A stretch of DNA of 64,000 nt from the NCBI RefSeq assembly GCF_019219095.1, contig NZ_JAHUWH010000004.1, forward strand, positions 62,001 through 126,000. Direction: 5' to 3'. The position numbers and the translations under genes are program-made. Under the pieces are notes generated by a model. It did no database searches, was not told the DNA's origin, and saw nothing but the letters and a program-made list of their open reading frames with translations. This stretch comes from Acidovorax sp. sic0104 (GTDB lineage Bacteria; Pseudomonadota; Gammaproteobacteria; Burkholderiales; Burkholderiaceae_C). Of the stretch, positions 43,615 to 52,585 are shown piece after piece. Numbering within the stretch: the first letter of the stretch is position 1; each line of letters starts with the position of its first letter.

Positions 43615-45765
43615 TCAGCCCTGCGGCTGTGCGCGGATCAGCTTCGCGAGTGCGGTGTACAGCATCTCGGGTGTGCAAGGCTTGGGCAGCACCTCAAAGC
43701 CCAGGTTCCTGATGCTGTCCAGTTGTTCCGCGTAGCCGGTCATCAGCAACAGTTGTTGCCGAGGCCAGGCCTGGCGGATGTACTGGGCCAGTCCCACGCC
43801 GTCCATGTCGCCCGGCATCACCACGTCAGACAGCACGATGTCCGGCCGCTCGCCACGCTCCAGCAGATGGCGGGCCTTGGCCGTTCGGTCCACATGCGTC
43901 ACCTGACAACCCAGGGACTCAAGGATGGGTACCAGCGATGCTGCAACCTCCTCGTTGTCTTCCACCATGAGCACCGTCTTCGAGAGAGGGGCCAGGGCCG
44001 GATGGGACGCCAGGGCCTGTTCAGCCTGTGGTGCTGCGGCGGGCAGAAGCAGGCGAACACGCGTGCCCACACCGATTTCGCTGAAGATCTCCGCCCGGCC
44101 GTTCAGGCGCTGGCACATTCCGTACACCTGGCTCAGGCCCAGACCCGTGCCCTCTCCCACAGCCTTGGTGGTGAAGAAGGGCTCGAACACCTTGCTGATC
44201 AATTCTGGCGAGATGCCGGTGCCCGTATCCTGCACGTCGATCAGCACCATGCCGGGCGATGCCCCGGCGCCGACTTCCGCTGCGGACGCGTTGCGCGCGA
44301 CGATGGAGAGTGAACCGCCCTTGGGCATCGCGTCCCGCGCATTGATGGCCAGGTTCAGCAGCGCAAGTTCCAGCTCCGCCAGGTCCAGGGTGACGGGCGC
44401 GGTGGCCGCATCCACCTGGACATCCAGCTGGATCTGGCTGCCCACCGCAGGGCTGACCAGGTCCTTGATGGACGGGAGTTTCTCCTGCAGTACCACGTGT
44501 TCCGCCACCAGCGGCTGGCGGCGCGAAAAAGCCAGCAACTGCCGGGTCAGGTTGGTGGCGGACTTCACCGCCCTGGCAATGGAGTCCACCTGCTTGGCCG
44601 CCACGCCCGGTGCGCTGCGCTTGATCAGGTGCAGGTTGTTGCTGATCACCATCAATGCATTGTTGAAATCGTGCGCCACCCCTCCCGTGAGCCGGCCCAG
44701 GGCTTCCAGCTTCTGGGCCTGCAGGAGGGCTTCTTCCGCGCGGTGGCGGGTTTCGATTTCCCTTTCGAGGCTCTCCATGGTCTGCAGCGCGGTTCTGGCG
44801 TTGCGCAGCGCAATCGTTGCCGTCAGAAAAAGCGCAGCCACAGGCAGCGCACCCAGGGCGAACAGCCGGCCCAGTTCGACCAGCACGTCGTTTCGCAGCG
44901 CGCGCAGGCTCATGCCCGTGCCGACGTACAGCGGGTAGTTGTTGACGCGGCGGTAGGCCAGGAAGCTGTCTTCGCCGCTGACGGACGAGACGCCCCGCAG
45001 TTGCGCAAAGTCTTCGCCCTTGCGCAGGTGCGTCAGCACCGGGCCGTCAGATGCCAGCCGGTCGGCCCCCCCGGGCAGGTGGGGCCACCGGGTGTAGATT
45101 TCTCCGCCTTCCCTGAAAAGATTGAAGGCCAGGCCTGGATCATCTGCCACCAGGTCGGCGTAGTAGCCGCTGAAGTAGGAGGTCAGCAAGGTGACATTGA
45201 TGACCCCGGCAAATCGGCCTTCGTTGTCATAAAAGCCCGTGCTCAGGTTCAGCACCATTTCCTTGGACGTGCGCGTGACGAAAGGCTTGGACAGGTAAGA
45301 GCCTCTGTAACCCTGCTGGTGCACCTTGAAGTACTCGCCATCGGACAAATCCGTGACGGGGAACGGCAGCAGGCGGCTGCTCGCAACCGTCTTGCCCTGG
45401 GCATCCAGGATCAGGATCGACTGGATCTGGGGCTGGTCCACGGTCCTGGCGCGCAGTGCCTCGTGCAAGGCGGTCTCGTTGCTCCTCAGTTCGGCCGGGC
45501 TTCTGCCGCCGACCAGCACCATAACCTTGTCGTGCAAGGCTTCTGAAGCCGCGATGACCTTGGATGCGTGCTCGTGGGCCACGCGCAGCGAGCGGTTCAC
45601 CCTTGCCGCAGCATCGTCCCGTGCACCCACATACCGCACAGCCCCGACCACCAGATAGATGAACAGCGGTACCGCAATGCTCAGCATCACCAGAATCCGG
45701 AGCCAGCGGACAGATTCGCCCGCCTGGCGGGGAGCATTTTTGGCAGCACCAAGGCTTTCCGGCAT
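43615..45765 (-). CDS. Hybrid sensor histidine kinase with Cache sensor
   Basis: 716 aa. TM1 (LVMLSIAVPLFIYLVVGAV), a periplasmic double-Cache sensor (ILILDAQGKTVASSRLLPFP, SDGEYFKVHQQGYRGSYLSK, SFLAYRRVNNYPLYVGTGMS), TM2, HisKA (GRLTGGVAHDFNNALMVI), HATPase ([28 protein letters not shown]) and REC (VEDNEEVAAS, LSDVVMPGDMDG, LPKP). ATG 45765 is preferred over 45813 because AAGGACGGAAG precedes it. Same overall build as the kinase at 36529. The 225-bp gap to the Ku gene upstream shows nothing firm. Confidence 0.93.
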   Translation of the reverse strand: MPESLGAAKNAPRQAGESVRWLRILVMLSIAVPLFIYLVVGAVRYVGARDDAAARVNRSLRVAHEHASKVIAASEALHDKVMVLVGGRSPAELRSNETALHEALRARTVDQPQIQSILILDAQGKTVASSRLLPFPVTDLSDGEYFKVHQQGYRGSYLSKPFVTRTSKEMVLNLSTGFYDNEGRFAGVINVTLLTSYFSGYYADLVADDPGLAFNLFREGGEIYTRWPHLPGGADRLASDGPVLTHLRKGEDFAQLRGVSSVSGEDSFLAYRRVNNYPLYVGTGMSLRALRNDVLVELGRLFALGALPVAALFLTATIALRNARTALQTMESLEREIETRHRAEEALLQAQKLEALGRLTGGVAHDFNNALMVISNNLHLIKRSAPGVAAKQVDSIARAVKSATNLTRQLLAFSRRQPLVAEHVVLQEKLPSIKDLVSPAVGSQIQLDVQVDAATAPVTLDLAELELALLNLAINARDAMPKGGSLSIVARNASAAEVGAGASPGMVLIDVQDTGTGISPELISKVFEPFFTTKAVGEGTGLGLSQVYGMCQRLNGRAEIFSEIGVGTRVRLLLPAAAPQAEQALASHPALAPLSKTVLMVEDNEEVAASLVPILESLGCQVTHVDRTAKARHLLERGERPDIVLSDVVMPGDMDGVGLAQYIRQAWPRQQLLLMTGYAEQLDSIRNLGFEVLPKPCTPEMLYTALAKLIRAQPQG

Positions 45766-45990
45766 CTTCCGTCCTTGCAATCGCGGTTCTGTATAGAGGC
45801 TCGCCAGCGGCATCGCACGCTTGCGCGTGCTCCTGCGAGATGGACTGATTACAACCGATTCTTGCTCGAACGTGAGTTCTGGCTCTGGCCAGGACGAGCT
45901 GCCGCCGAATCCTCAGGCTTGAGCGCGGGTACCGCGTCGCTGAGTTGCCGTCCTGCAACGAAAGCCGTCCGGCGGCTGCCGCCCGTTGCC

Positions 45991-46884
45991 CTATGCGGCC
46001 TTCCTGCGCGGAGCAGCTTTCCCTGTGGGTGACTTTGCGGGACTGGGCTTTTTGGCCGGCGCCTTGGTTGCCGGCCCGCCCCCAGCTTTGGAGCCCTTGC
46101 GAAGACTGCGCTGGAGCAGTGCCGTGAGGTCGATCACCTCGCCGGTCTGCGGTGTCTTTTCTTCTGGCTCCAGCACCGTCTTGCCTTCGCCGGCCTTCGC
46201 CTTCTTTTCCACCAGTTTCATCACCTGCGAGCGGAATTCGTCCTTGAAATCCTCTGGGTCCCACGGGCCGGACATTTCCTCGACCAGTTGCCTGGCCATC
46301 TTGAGTTCGGTCGCGCTGACGCGGCTCTTTCCCGCCGTGGGGAGATCCAGCGAATCCACTGTCTTGACCTCGTCGCCCCATCGCAGAAGATTCAGCACCA
46401 GCGCGGGCCCTGATGGAACCAAGGCCGCCAGGTGCTGCTTGGTGGCGATCACCACCTTGGCCAGCCCGATCTTGCCGGTGGCGACGAGGGCTTCCCGCAG
46501 AAGTGCGTAGACCTTGTCGCTCTTGTTGATGGGAGCCAGGTAGTAGGGGCGCTCCAGGAAGAGGAAGGGCAGATCGTTGGCGGCGATGAACCGTTCTATC
46601 TCGATGCTCTGCGTTGTCTTGGGAAACACCGCCTCGATTTCCTCGGGACTGATGACCACATACTTGCCATCTTCGTATTCCACGCCCTTGACGATGTTGT
46701 CCTTGGCTATTTCTTTGCCGGTGCGCTTGTTGACGCGCTTGTAGCCCACCGGATCCATGGAGCGCTTGTCCAGCCAGTCGAAATCCACCCCTTGCTCGCT
46801 CGATGCAGTGTGCAGCCCGACAGGTATGTGGACCAGGCCGAAGGTGATTGCGCCCTTCCAGAGTGTGCGACTTCCAGTGGCCAT
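45991..46884 (-). CDS. ku: Ku protein (bacterial NHEJ)
   Basis: 297 aa. Ku binds DNA ends for non-homologous end joining and recruits LigD. The bridge-type Ku core is complete: TLWKGAITFGLVHIPVGLHTA, DFDWLDKRSMDPVGYKRVNK, KGVEYEDGKYVVISPEEIEA, YYLAPINKSDKVYALLREAL, MARQLVEEMSG. A basic tail rich in Lys/Ala/Pro (PAKKPSPAKSPTGKAAPRRKAA region) follows, as in several proteobacterial Ku proteins. ATG 46884 has a GGAGGG site upstream. LigD is not in this window, so the partner must be elsewhere. Confidence 0.96.
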   Translation of the reverse strand: MATGSRTLWKGAITFGLVHIPVGLHTASSEQGVDFDWLDKRSMDPVGYKRVNKRTGKEIAKDNIVKGVEYEDGKYVVISPEEIEAVFPKTTQSIEIERFIAANDLPFLFLERPYYLAPINKSDKVYALLREALVATGKIGLAKVVIATKQHLAALVPSGPALVLNLLRWGDEVKTVDSLDLPTAGKSRVSATELKMARQLVEEMSGPWDPEDFKDEFRSQVMKLVEKKAKAGEGKTVLEPEEKTPQTGEVIDLTALLQRSLRKGSKAGGGPATKAPAKKPSPAKSPTGKAAPRRKAA

Positions 46885-47038
46885 GTCTTGATGCCCTCCA
46901 TTGAGAATCCCATGGGCGAAGTCTGCGGCCGAGAGCACGCGCGAGGTGTAGGCCTTTGCTTATCAGATTGGTAGGCGCGGGCGTTGTACGGCCCCGCAGG
47001 CGACGTCGGACTTTCAGGTCCATCGCGCGCACACTCTC

Positions 47039-48709
47039 TCACGCGCGCAGGCGATAGCGGGCCAGCTCGTTGCCGACCGCAGCGTTCAGGGTTTCCAGGT
47101 CGAACGGCTTCTTCAAGACGGATTGCGCGCCGACGAGCTTTTCCACCTCGGCCATGTCGGCATAACCCGTGGCCATCAGCACGGGGATCTTTGGGTAGAG
47201 CTCTCTGGCCGCTGCGATGAACTCAGCACCGTTCATGCCGGGCATCAGGTAGTCCACCATAAGAAGGTCGGGCACGCGCCGCTGCAGTTCGCGCAGTCCG
47301 CTCTCTCCATCGCTGGCTTCACGCACGCTGTAGTTCAGGAGCCGCAACCCCTCCGTGATGCCACGCCGAACGGCGTCGTCGTCTTCCACCACCAGCACCT
47401 CGGTGCGCATGGCGGCGCCTGGGCTTGCGGTCGGATTCATGGCTGCGTGGCCTTCGCTACCAGGCGCGTGCTGCGCGTGGGCGAACTGAAGCGTCACCGT
47501 GGTGCCCTTGCCCTCGATGCTGTGGATCTCGGCGCTACCCCCCGATTGGGTGGCAAAACCGTAGACCTGGCTCAGTCCGAGACCTGTTCCTTCTCCGTCT
47601 GCCTTGGTGGTGAAGAATGGATCGAAGACCTTCGTCTGGATGGCTTCTGGAATGCCGCAGCCTGTGTCGTGCACGCTGATCTGCACCAGCTTTCTGCCAT
47701 CGTGCCCGTCCAGTAGCCGGGTTCGAATGGTCAGATGTCCCCCATCAGGCATCGCGTCGCGTGAATTGACCGCCATGTTCAGGAGCGCCATCTCCAGTTG
47801 CGCTCCGTCCAGCAGGGCCCAGGCAGCCTCGGGGCTTGGGTCTACATGCACTTGTACTTTCGAGCCAACTGATACTTCGATCAGTTCCCTGAGGTTGCCG
47901 ACCATCGCATTGACATCGTGCAGGCGCGGCAGCAGGCTTTGCGCCCGGGCGAATGAAAGCAGCTGGGCGGTCAGCCGGGCGCCGCGGTCCACCGAGTCCT
48001 TGGCACGCCGGGCATAGTCGGCCAACCGATTGTCCTGCGCCAATCGCATGATGAACTGCAGGTTCAGGCTGACGGCATGGAGCAGGTTGTTGAAGTCGTG
48101 GGCAATGCCACCGGTCAGCCGGCCGATCGCTTCAAGTTTCTGGCCCTGGACCACCTTGGACTGGATACGTTCCCGGTCGCTGATTTCGCGCATGAGGCGG
48201 TCGTTCGCGCCAGCGAGGTCGCTCGTGCGCTCGGCGATCCGGTTCTCAAGCTCGGCGTTCAGCCGCTCCACGGTCTGTTTAGCGTGTTCTATATCGGTGA
48301 GGTGGCGCCGGGTGGCGTATTGCCTGGCGCGTGCCCGCAAAGCCGAGCGTGCCGCGCTCACGAGTGTTTCTGGATTGACGGGCCGCTCCAGGATCACGAG
48401 GCTGCCCAATTCCTGCAGCGATGTCGCCGCGCGCAGCGACCGCCGGCTGGCCTGGCGCGTGGCCAGCACCACGAACGGAAAGTCCGACCAGGCTGGCTGG
48501 CGCACCAGGTAGTTGCGCAGCGATTCATCGAGGCCTCCTGCCAGCACCTCCTCCGTCAGGATCGCGGCGCCGGCTCCTGCCTCCAACTGCAGCAGCATGG
48601 CCGCTGCATTGCTGCATACCTTGCACTCCACATCGTGTCCCAGCAGCACGGATTCGATGACTTGCGCGTCGCGACCATGCGGCGCAAGGATCAGCACGCG
48701 GCCTTCCAT
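47039..48709 (-). CDS. Hybrid histidine kinase with receiver-like N-terminus, partner of KaiC-like ATPase
   Basis: 556 aa, no transmembrane segment. Residues 1-125 form a receiver-like domain (VLILAPHGRDAQVIESVL, AAILTEEVLAGG, LVILERPVNPETLVSAAR) lacking a normal phospho-Asp. Then comes a coiled coil, HisKA ([18 protein letters not shown]), HATPase ([26 protein letters not shown]) and REC (VVEDDDAVRRG, phospho-Asp in MVDYLMPG, LKKPFD). Its start follows the stop of the KaiC-like gene by 11 bp, so the two form an operon. The HK-REC portion is close to those at 36529 and 43615. Confidence 0.92.
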   Translation of the reverse strand: MEGRVLILAPHGRDAQVIESVLLGHDVECKVCSNAAAMLLQLEAGAGAAILTEEVLAGGLDESLRNYLVRQPAWSDFPFVVLATRQASRRSLRAATSLQELGSLVILERPVNPETLVSAARSALRARARQYATRRHLTDIEHAKQTVERLNAELENRIAERTSDLAGANDRLMREISDRERIQSKVVQGQKLEAIGRLTGGIAHDFNNLLHAVSLNLQFIMRLAQDNRLADYARRAKDSVDRGARLTAQLLSFARAQSLLPRLHDVNAMVGNLRELIEVSVGSKVQVHVDPSPEAAWALLDGAQLEMALLNMAVNSRDAMPDGGHLTIRTRLLDGHDGRKLVQISVHDTGCGIPEAIQTKVFDPFFTTKADGEGTGLGLSQVYGFATQSGGSAEIHSIEGKGTTVTLQFAHAQHAPGSEGHAAMNPTASPGAAMRTEVLVVEDDDAVRRGITEGLRLLNYSVREASDGESGLRELQRRVPDLLMVDYLMPGMNGAEFIAAARELYPKIPVLMATGYADMAEVEKLVGAQSVLKKPFDLETLNAAVGNELARYRLRA

Positions 48710-48720
48710 GCGTCGTTCCT

Positions 48721-50238
48721 TCAGGACGCCTGCGCGGCGATGTCTGTATCGCCCAGCAGGGCGTGCTGACCGGAGTAGGTCACGGCTCCAGCGAGAATTC
48801 CATGGAAATCGGCCAACGGTTTGCCGATCTCGATGCCGCCGGGTCCGAGGCGGAATTCACGGATGGTGGTTTCATGTTCCAGGGTGCGGCTTTTCACCAC
48901 CGAGATCGCCTTGAGCAGGTTGCCGCGGGCCTCGAAGAAGCGGTATTGAACCATGGCGTCGCTCAGGTAGCTCAGGTCGACGTCAGACCGGGTATCTCCC
49001 ACAGTGCCATGCGTCGACAGAATGATCAGGGTGACAACGCCTTTCAGATTGAGGTAGGCCAGCAGTTCGTGCATCTGTAGTTGCAGGGACTGCCCGCCGG
49101 GCATCCCCTGCATGTAGGAGTTCAAGCTGTCGATGACCACCATGCTCGCCCCATCTCGCTCCACTGCATCCCGCACCGCGTGCGCAAATTGGCCGGGCGA
49201 TACCTCGGCAGGGTCGAAGGATCGAATGAAGAGATGGCCAGAAGCCACGAATGGATCGATGTCCAGGCCCAATGTGCGAGACCGCTGTCGGAGGGTTCGC
49301 AGGCCTTCGTCGAAGAGGTAATAGGCTACCTTGGCGCCGCGCCGCATGGACGCGACCGCGCAGCTCGTGGCCGTCGTGGTCTTGCCGACACCTGCAGGTC
49401 CTGCAAAGAGCAGATTGCTGCCGGGCGTCAGGCCGCCGCCCAGCATCTCGTCCAGTGACGCTGTGCCGCTCGAAACAGCGGTGTTGTCGAAGAGGTTGCC
49501 ATGTTCTCCGGCGGAAAGTCGCGGAAACACGGTAATTCCTCCCCGGTCGAGATCAAAATCGTGGTCGCCGCTGCGGAATCTCACGCCACGCAGCTTGACT
49601 ACGCGCAGCCGCCGCTTGTCTGGGCCATAGTCGTTGGCGTTCTGGTTGAGGTGGACGACTCCGTGCGCGATGCTGTGCAATTGCTGGTCGCCTTCGCCTG
49701 CCGATTTGTCGTCCAGCATCAGCACGGTACAACCGACCTGTGCAAAGAATCGTTTGAGCGCGAGTATCTGGCGCCGGTAGCGCAATGCGCTTTGCGCCAG
49801 CAGGCGCAGTTCCGACAGGCTGTCGAACACCACACGGTGCGGTTTGAGTTCGCCTACCAACCGCATCACATCGCGCGTTGTTTCGCCCAGCTCGAACTCC
49901 GAGGGGTGCAATATGGTCTGCTCGGCCTCTTCGCTGAGACCCTCGTCGCTCACCAGGTCGTAGACCTCGATACCGTCGAGTGTCCAGCCGTGTGACTGAG
50001 CTACCTGCGCCAGTTCTTCTGAAGTCTCGGACAAGGTGACGTACAGCCCGCGTTCGCCCCGCTCACGACCCGAAAGAAGGAATTGCAGCGCGAGGGTGGT
50101 CTTGCCAGTTCCGGGGCTGCCTTCCACCAGGTATAGGTGCCGTTCGGGAAATCCACCGTTCAAGATGTTGTCCAGCCCCGCTATGCCGCTCGGAGCCACG
50201 CCTTGGGATAAGGAGGGGGTGCTAGAAATGTTTGACAA
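48721..50238 (-). CDS. Double-domain KaiC-like ATPase
   Basis: About 505 aa with two RecA-like KaiC domains. Each has a Walker A (GSPGTGKTT; GPAGVGKTT) and Walker B (VVFDSLSEL; MVVIDSLNS), with acidic catalytic candidates (TLSETSEEL; YLFDEG). GLDNILNGGFPERHLYLVEG and SLDEMLGGGLTPGSNLLFAG begin the domains. No kaiA or kaiB is nearby. The TTG at 50238 is taken as start because GAAAGGAAAGAGG lies just before it; the ATG at 50274 would add 12 residues and lacks a ribosome-binding site. Together with the downstream hybrid kinase it resembles the KaiC-kinase pairs of other proteobacteria, which act in stress signalling rather than a proven clock. Confidence 0.92.
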   Translation of the reverse strand: MSNISSTPSLSQGVAPSGIAGLDNILNGGFPERHLYLVEGSPGTGKTTLALQFLLSGRERGERGLYVTLSETSEELAQVAQSHGWTLDGIEVYDLVSDEGLSEEAEQTILHPSEFELGETTRDVMRLVGELKPHRVVFDSLSELRLLAQSALRYRRQILALKRFFAQVGCTVLMLDDKSAGEGDQQLHSIAHGVVHLNQNANDYGPDKRRLRVVKLRGVRFRSGDHDFDLDRGGITVFPRLSAGEHGNLFDNTAVSSGTASLDEMLGGGLTPGSNLLFAGPAGVGKTTTATSCAVASMRRGAKVAYYLFDEGLRTLRQRSRTLGLDIDPFVASGHLFIRSFDPAEVSPGQFAHAVRDAVERDGASMVVIDSLNSYMQGMPGGQSLQLQMHELLAYLNLKGVVTLIILSTHGTVGDTRSDVDLSYLSDAMVQYRFFEARGNLLKAISVVKSRTLEHETTIREFRLGPGGIEIGKPLADFHGILAGAVTYSGQHALLGDTDIAAQAS

Positions 50239-50711
50239 ACCTCTTTCCTTTCGGCGGTGGGGTGCAACGGCCATGCGCGCGAGCCCGGGCGTTTTGATTC
50301 AGGAGCGCTCATTTCCATGCGTCCCGGTCCGATGCCCCACGGTCCGCGCACCCGTCGCAGCCGCAGATACCGCGCTCGACATGTGCCGCTGGCCGAATGC
50401 TGAAATCACTGAAATCGCTTGTGGCCACTCCATTGTTCAATCGTGGCTCAGCGTGCGAGGTCAGCGTTTGCCGCGAGACCCAGGCAGGCCAGTCCTACAG
50501 GCGGGCTCGGTTCAGCGGGGCGCGATTCCGCCTCCATGCAAGACTCCCTTCCGCTGCAATGTCTTTTTGCCGGAAACACGCGCATGGGATTGCGGGGGCG
50601 GGCGAACTCCCGCACTCTGTGCACCTGCGGGCGCTGGATTGAAGGCGGTGTTCGTTGGTGAAAGAAGGATGTCGAAATCGTCCTCTGTCAGATGCCAATG
50701 CAACGAAGGCG
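50239..50711. other. Gap between recQ-type gene and KaiC-like gene
   Basis: 473 bp without a supportable gene. Both flanking genes read leftwards: the KaiC-like gene starts at its left edge and the recQ-type gene ends at its right edge, so it should contain the KaiC promoter and the recQ terminator. Repeated AAATCACTGAAATCGC (near 50403) is the only local pattern; no clear hairpin with T-run is seen. Confidence 0.4.
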
Positions 50712-52448
50712 CTAGCCTGCGTGGGCAGCCATCGGGATCGTCCGCGCTGCTCGCACGAACTCTGGCAGGAAGGTGCGCCGCGTGCCGTTCGAGAACTCCA
50801 CCGTCACGAAATGCTGATTCGCCTCGACCACCTGGCCTGCTCCATACCGCCGAGCGCGCACAGCCTGTCCGCTGGCAAAGCGGGGCGAGGGATGCGTGGC
50901 TTGTTGCGGCACTTCGATGGGCTTCTCGGGCATGGCCAGGACGGGCGCCAGATGCGCCAGCGTGGCCATGCGCGTGCAGTTGTCACAGTGGCCGCAGGCA
51001 TCGAATGGTGGGTCTTCCCCCAAGGCGCGCAGCACGGCATGCCAGCGGCAGCGTCCGCCCTGAGCATAGTCAACCATGGCCTCCAGCGTCTCTCCGTCCT
51101 GCTCGCGCCGTTGGCGATAGTGCGAAAGAAGCTGGTCCAGCGATGCCTCGGTAAGGTCGTTGGGTTTACCGAATCGGCCAGTCCGGTCACGCTTCACCGC
51201 CTTGTGGCTGCGCAGCAGGCTCAGCGCCACGAGGGTCTTTGCACGCGGCCGCTCTATTGCGTCTGCGATGGCTTCAGCGGTCCAACCGCCTTCGGGCGCG
51301 GACTGTTGCAGGGTGCGGTGCACCGCCTGCAAATCCCCCAGTGTCGGATAGCGGCCGGACATGAAGAACTGTTGCAGGGACCGGTCCTGTCGCACGTAGA
51401 GCAAAGTGCATTGCGCGTCCTTGCCGTCTCGTCCGGCACGGCCCGCTTCCTGGTAATAGCTGTCCACGCTGGAGGGCATCTGGTAGTGCAGAACGAAGCG
51501 TATGTCGGGCTTGTCGATGCCCAGCCCGAACGCATTGGTGGCAACCATCACGCGCACTTGCGCGGACATGAAAGCATCCTGGGCCTGGGCGCGGCGGGCT
51601 GCTGGAAGCCGGCCATGGTAGAGCCCCACAGATTCGCCGGCTGACGCCAGCTTTGCGTGCAGTTCCTCGGCGGCTTTCACGGTCGACGCATAGACGATTC
51701 CGGTGCCTTGGCTGCCCGCGACGATCTCCAGCGCACGGGGCAGCCTGTCTGCGGTGCATGAGAGCTGCTCTACGGCGAAATGGAGATTGGGTCGGTAGGC
51801 TGCGGCCTGTACGACGTTGTCGGGCTTGATGCCGAACTGGGCCACGATCTCCTTCAGGACCGCCGGCTTGGCCGTAGCTGTCAGCGCCAGCACGGCGGGC
51901 CGGCCCAGCGCGCGCACCGCGGGAGCGATATCCAGGAAGGCCGGCCTGAAATCATGTCCCCATTGCGATATGCAGTGCGCCTCGTCCACCACCAGCAGGC
52001 TGACCGCATGGCGCGCGAGCGCAGCAGTCAGCGCGGGGTCGGTCATCTGCTCGGGCGTTGTCAGCACGATGCGTGCGCTGCCCTGGTCAATGGCTTCGCG
52101 CGCGGCCGCCAACTCTTCGGAGGGAATGGCGCTGTTGATCTGAACGGCCGCGATGCCCAGCGCCCGCAGGGCATCGCACTGGTCCTTCATCAATGCAACC
52201 AAGGGAGATACCACCACGGTGGTGCCCGGCAGCAGTACTGCCGGCAACTGGTAGCACAGCGACTTGCCTGCACCCGTGGGCATGACCGCCAGCGTATTGG
52301 CGCCCTGCAGAGCGCGCTGTACGACCTCCAGTTGCCCTGGCCGAAGGCGTCGCAGTCCGAAAACCTGCTCCAGGGCTTGTTGAATGGGGTCTGGTACCGC
52401 AGTTTTGGTGCGGCGGTGATTGTCGGGAATGCGTGAAGTCGGTTTCAT
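50712..52448 (-). CDS. recQ: RecQ-family ATP-dependent DNA helicase
   Basis: 578 aa, 3'-5' DNA helicase. Helicase motifs: GLRRLRPGQLEVVQRAL (motif 0), MPTGAGKSLCYQLPA (I), VVSPLVALMKDQ (Ia), VVDEAHCISQWGHDFRPAF (II), LALTATA (III), VATNAFGLGIDKPDIRFVLHY (V), YYQEAGRAGRDG (VI). A zinc-binding domain follows (CRWHAVLRALG, CGHCDNC). There is no HRDC domain. The C-terminal ~60 residues have a KOW/Tudor-like pattern (GAGQVVEANQHFVTVEFSNG, TFLPEF), unlike E. coli RecQ. ATG 52448 starts the conserved protein. Given the different tail it may be a RecQ paralogue rather than the RecFOR-pathway helicase. Confidence 0.9.
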   Translation of the reverse strand: MKPTSRIPDNHRRTKTAVPDPIQQALEQVFGLRRLRPGQLEVVQRALQGANTLAVMPTGAGKSLCYQLPAVLLPGTTVVVSPLVALMKDQCDALRALGIAAVQINSAIPSEELAAAREAIDQGSARIVLTTPEQMTDPALTAALARHAVSLLVVDEAHCISQWGHDFRPAFLDIAPAVRALGRPAVLALTATAKPAVLKEIVAQFGIKPDNVVQAAAYRPNLHFAVEQLSCTADRLPRALEIVAGSQGTGIVYASTVKAAEELHAKLASAGESVGLYHGRLPAARRAQAQDAFMSAQVRVMVATNAFGLGIDKPDIRFVLHYQMPSSVDSYYQEAGRAGRDGKDAQCTLLYVRQDRSLQQFFMSGRYPTLGDLQAVHRTLQQSAPEGGWTAEAIADAIERPRAKTLVALSLLRSHKAVKRDRTGRFGKPNDLTEASLDQLLSHYRQRREQDGETLEAMVDYAQGGRCRWHAVLRALGEDPPFDACGHCDNCTRMATLAHLAPVLAMPEKPIEVPQQATHPSPRFASGQAVRARRYGAGQVVEANQHFVTVEFSNGTRRTFLPEFVRAARTIPMAAHAG

Positions 52449-52585
52449 GTCGGTCGTCGCGTATGGGCGCGCGAGAGATCGCGCCGTGCCCGGATCATGG
52501 GCGCCGGTGCAGGGCGCCGCTCGACAGATGGAAGCGCGCGCCCTTGTCAGACGACATGAGCTGCCCGTGCGATAGCGCCAAGCGT

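Noticed and set aside
45227..47032. 601-codon minus-strand frame over Ku and the hybrid kinase
   Set aside because: Different frame from both real genes on the same strand; Gly/Arg/Gln-rich, no homology.
50036..51154. Plus-strand frame over the gap between the KaiC-like and recQ-type genes
   Set aside because: Pro/Arg/Ser/Cys-rich, overlaps both real genes; no ribosome-binding site or family match.
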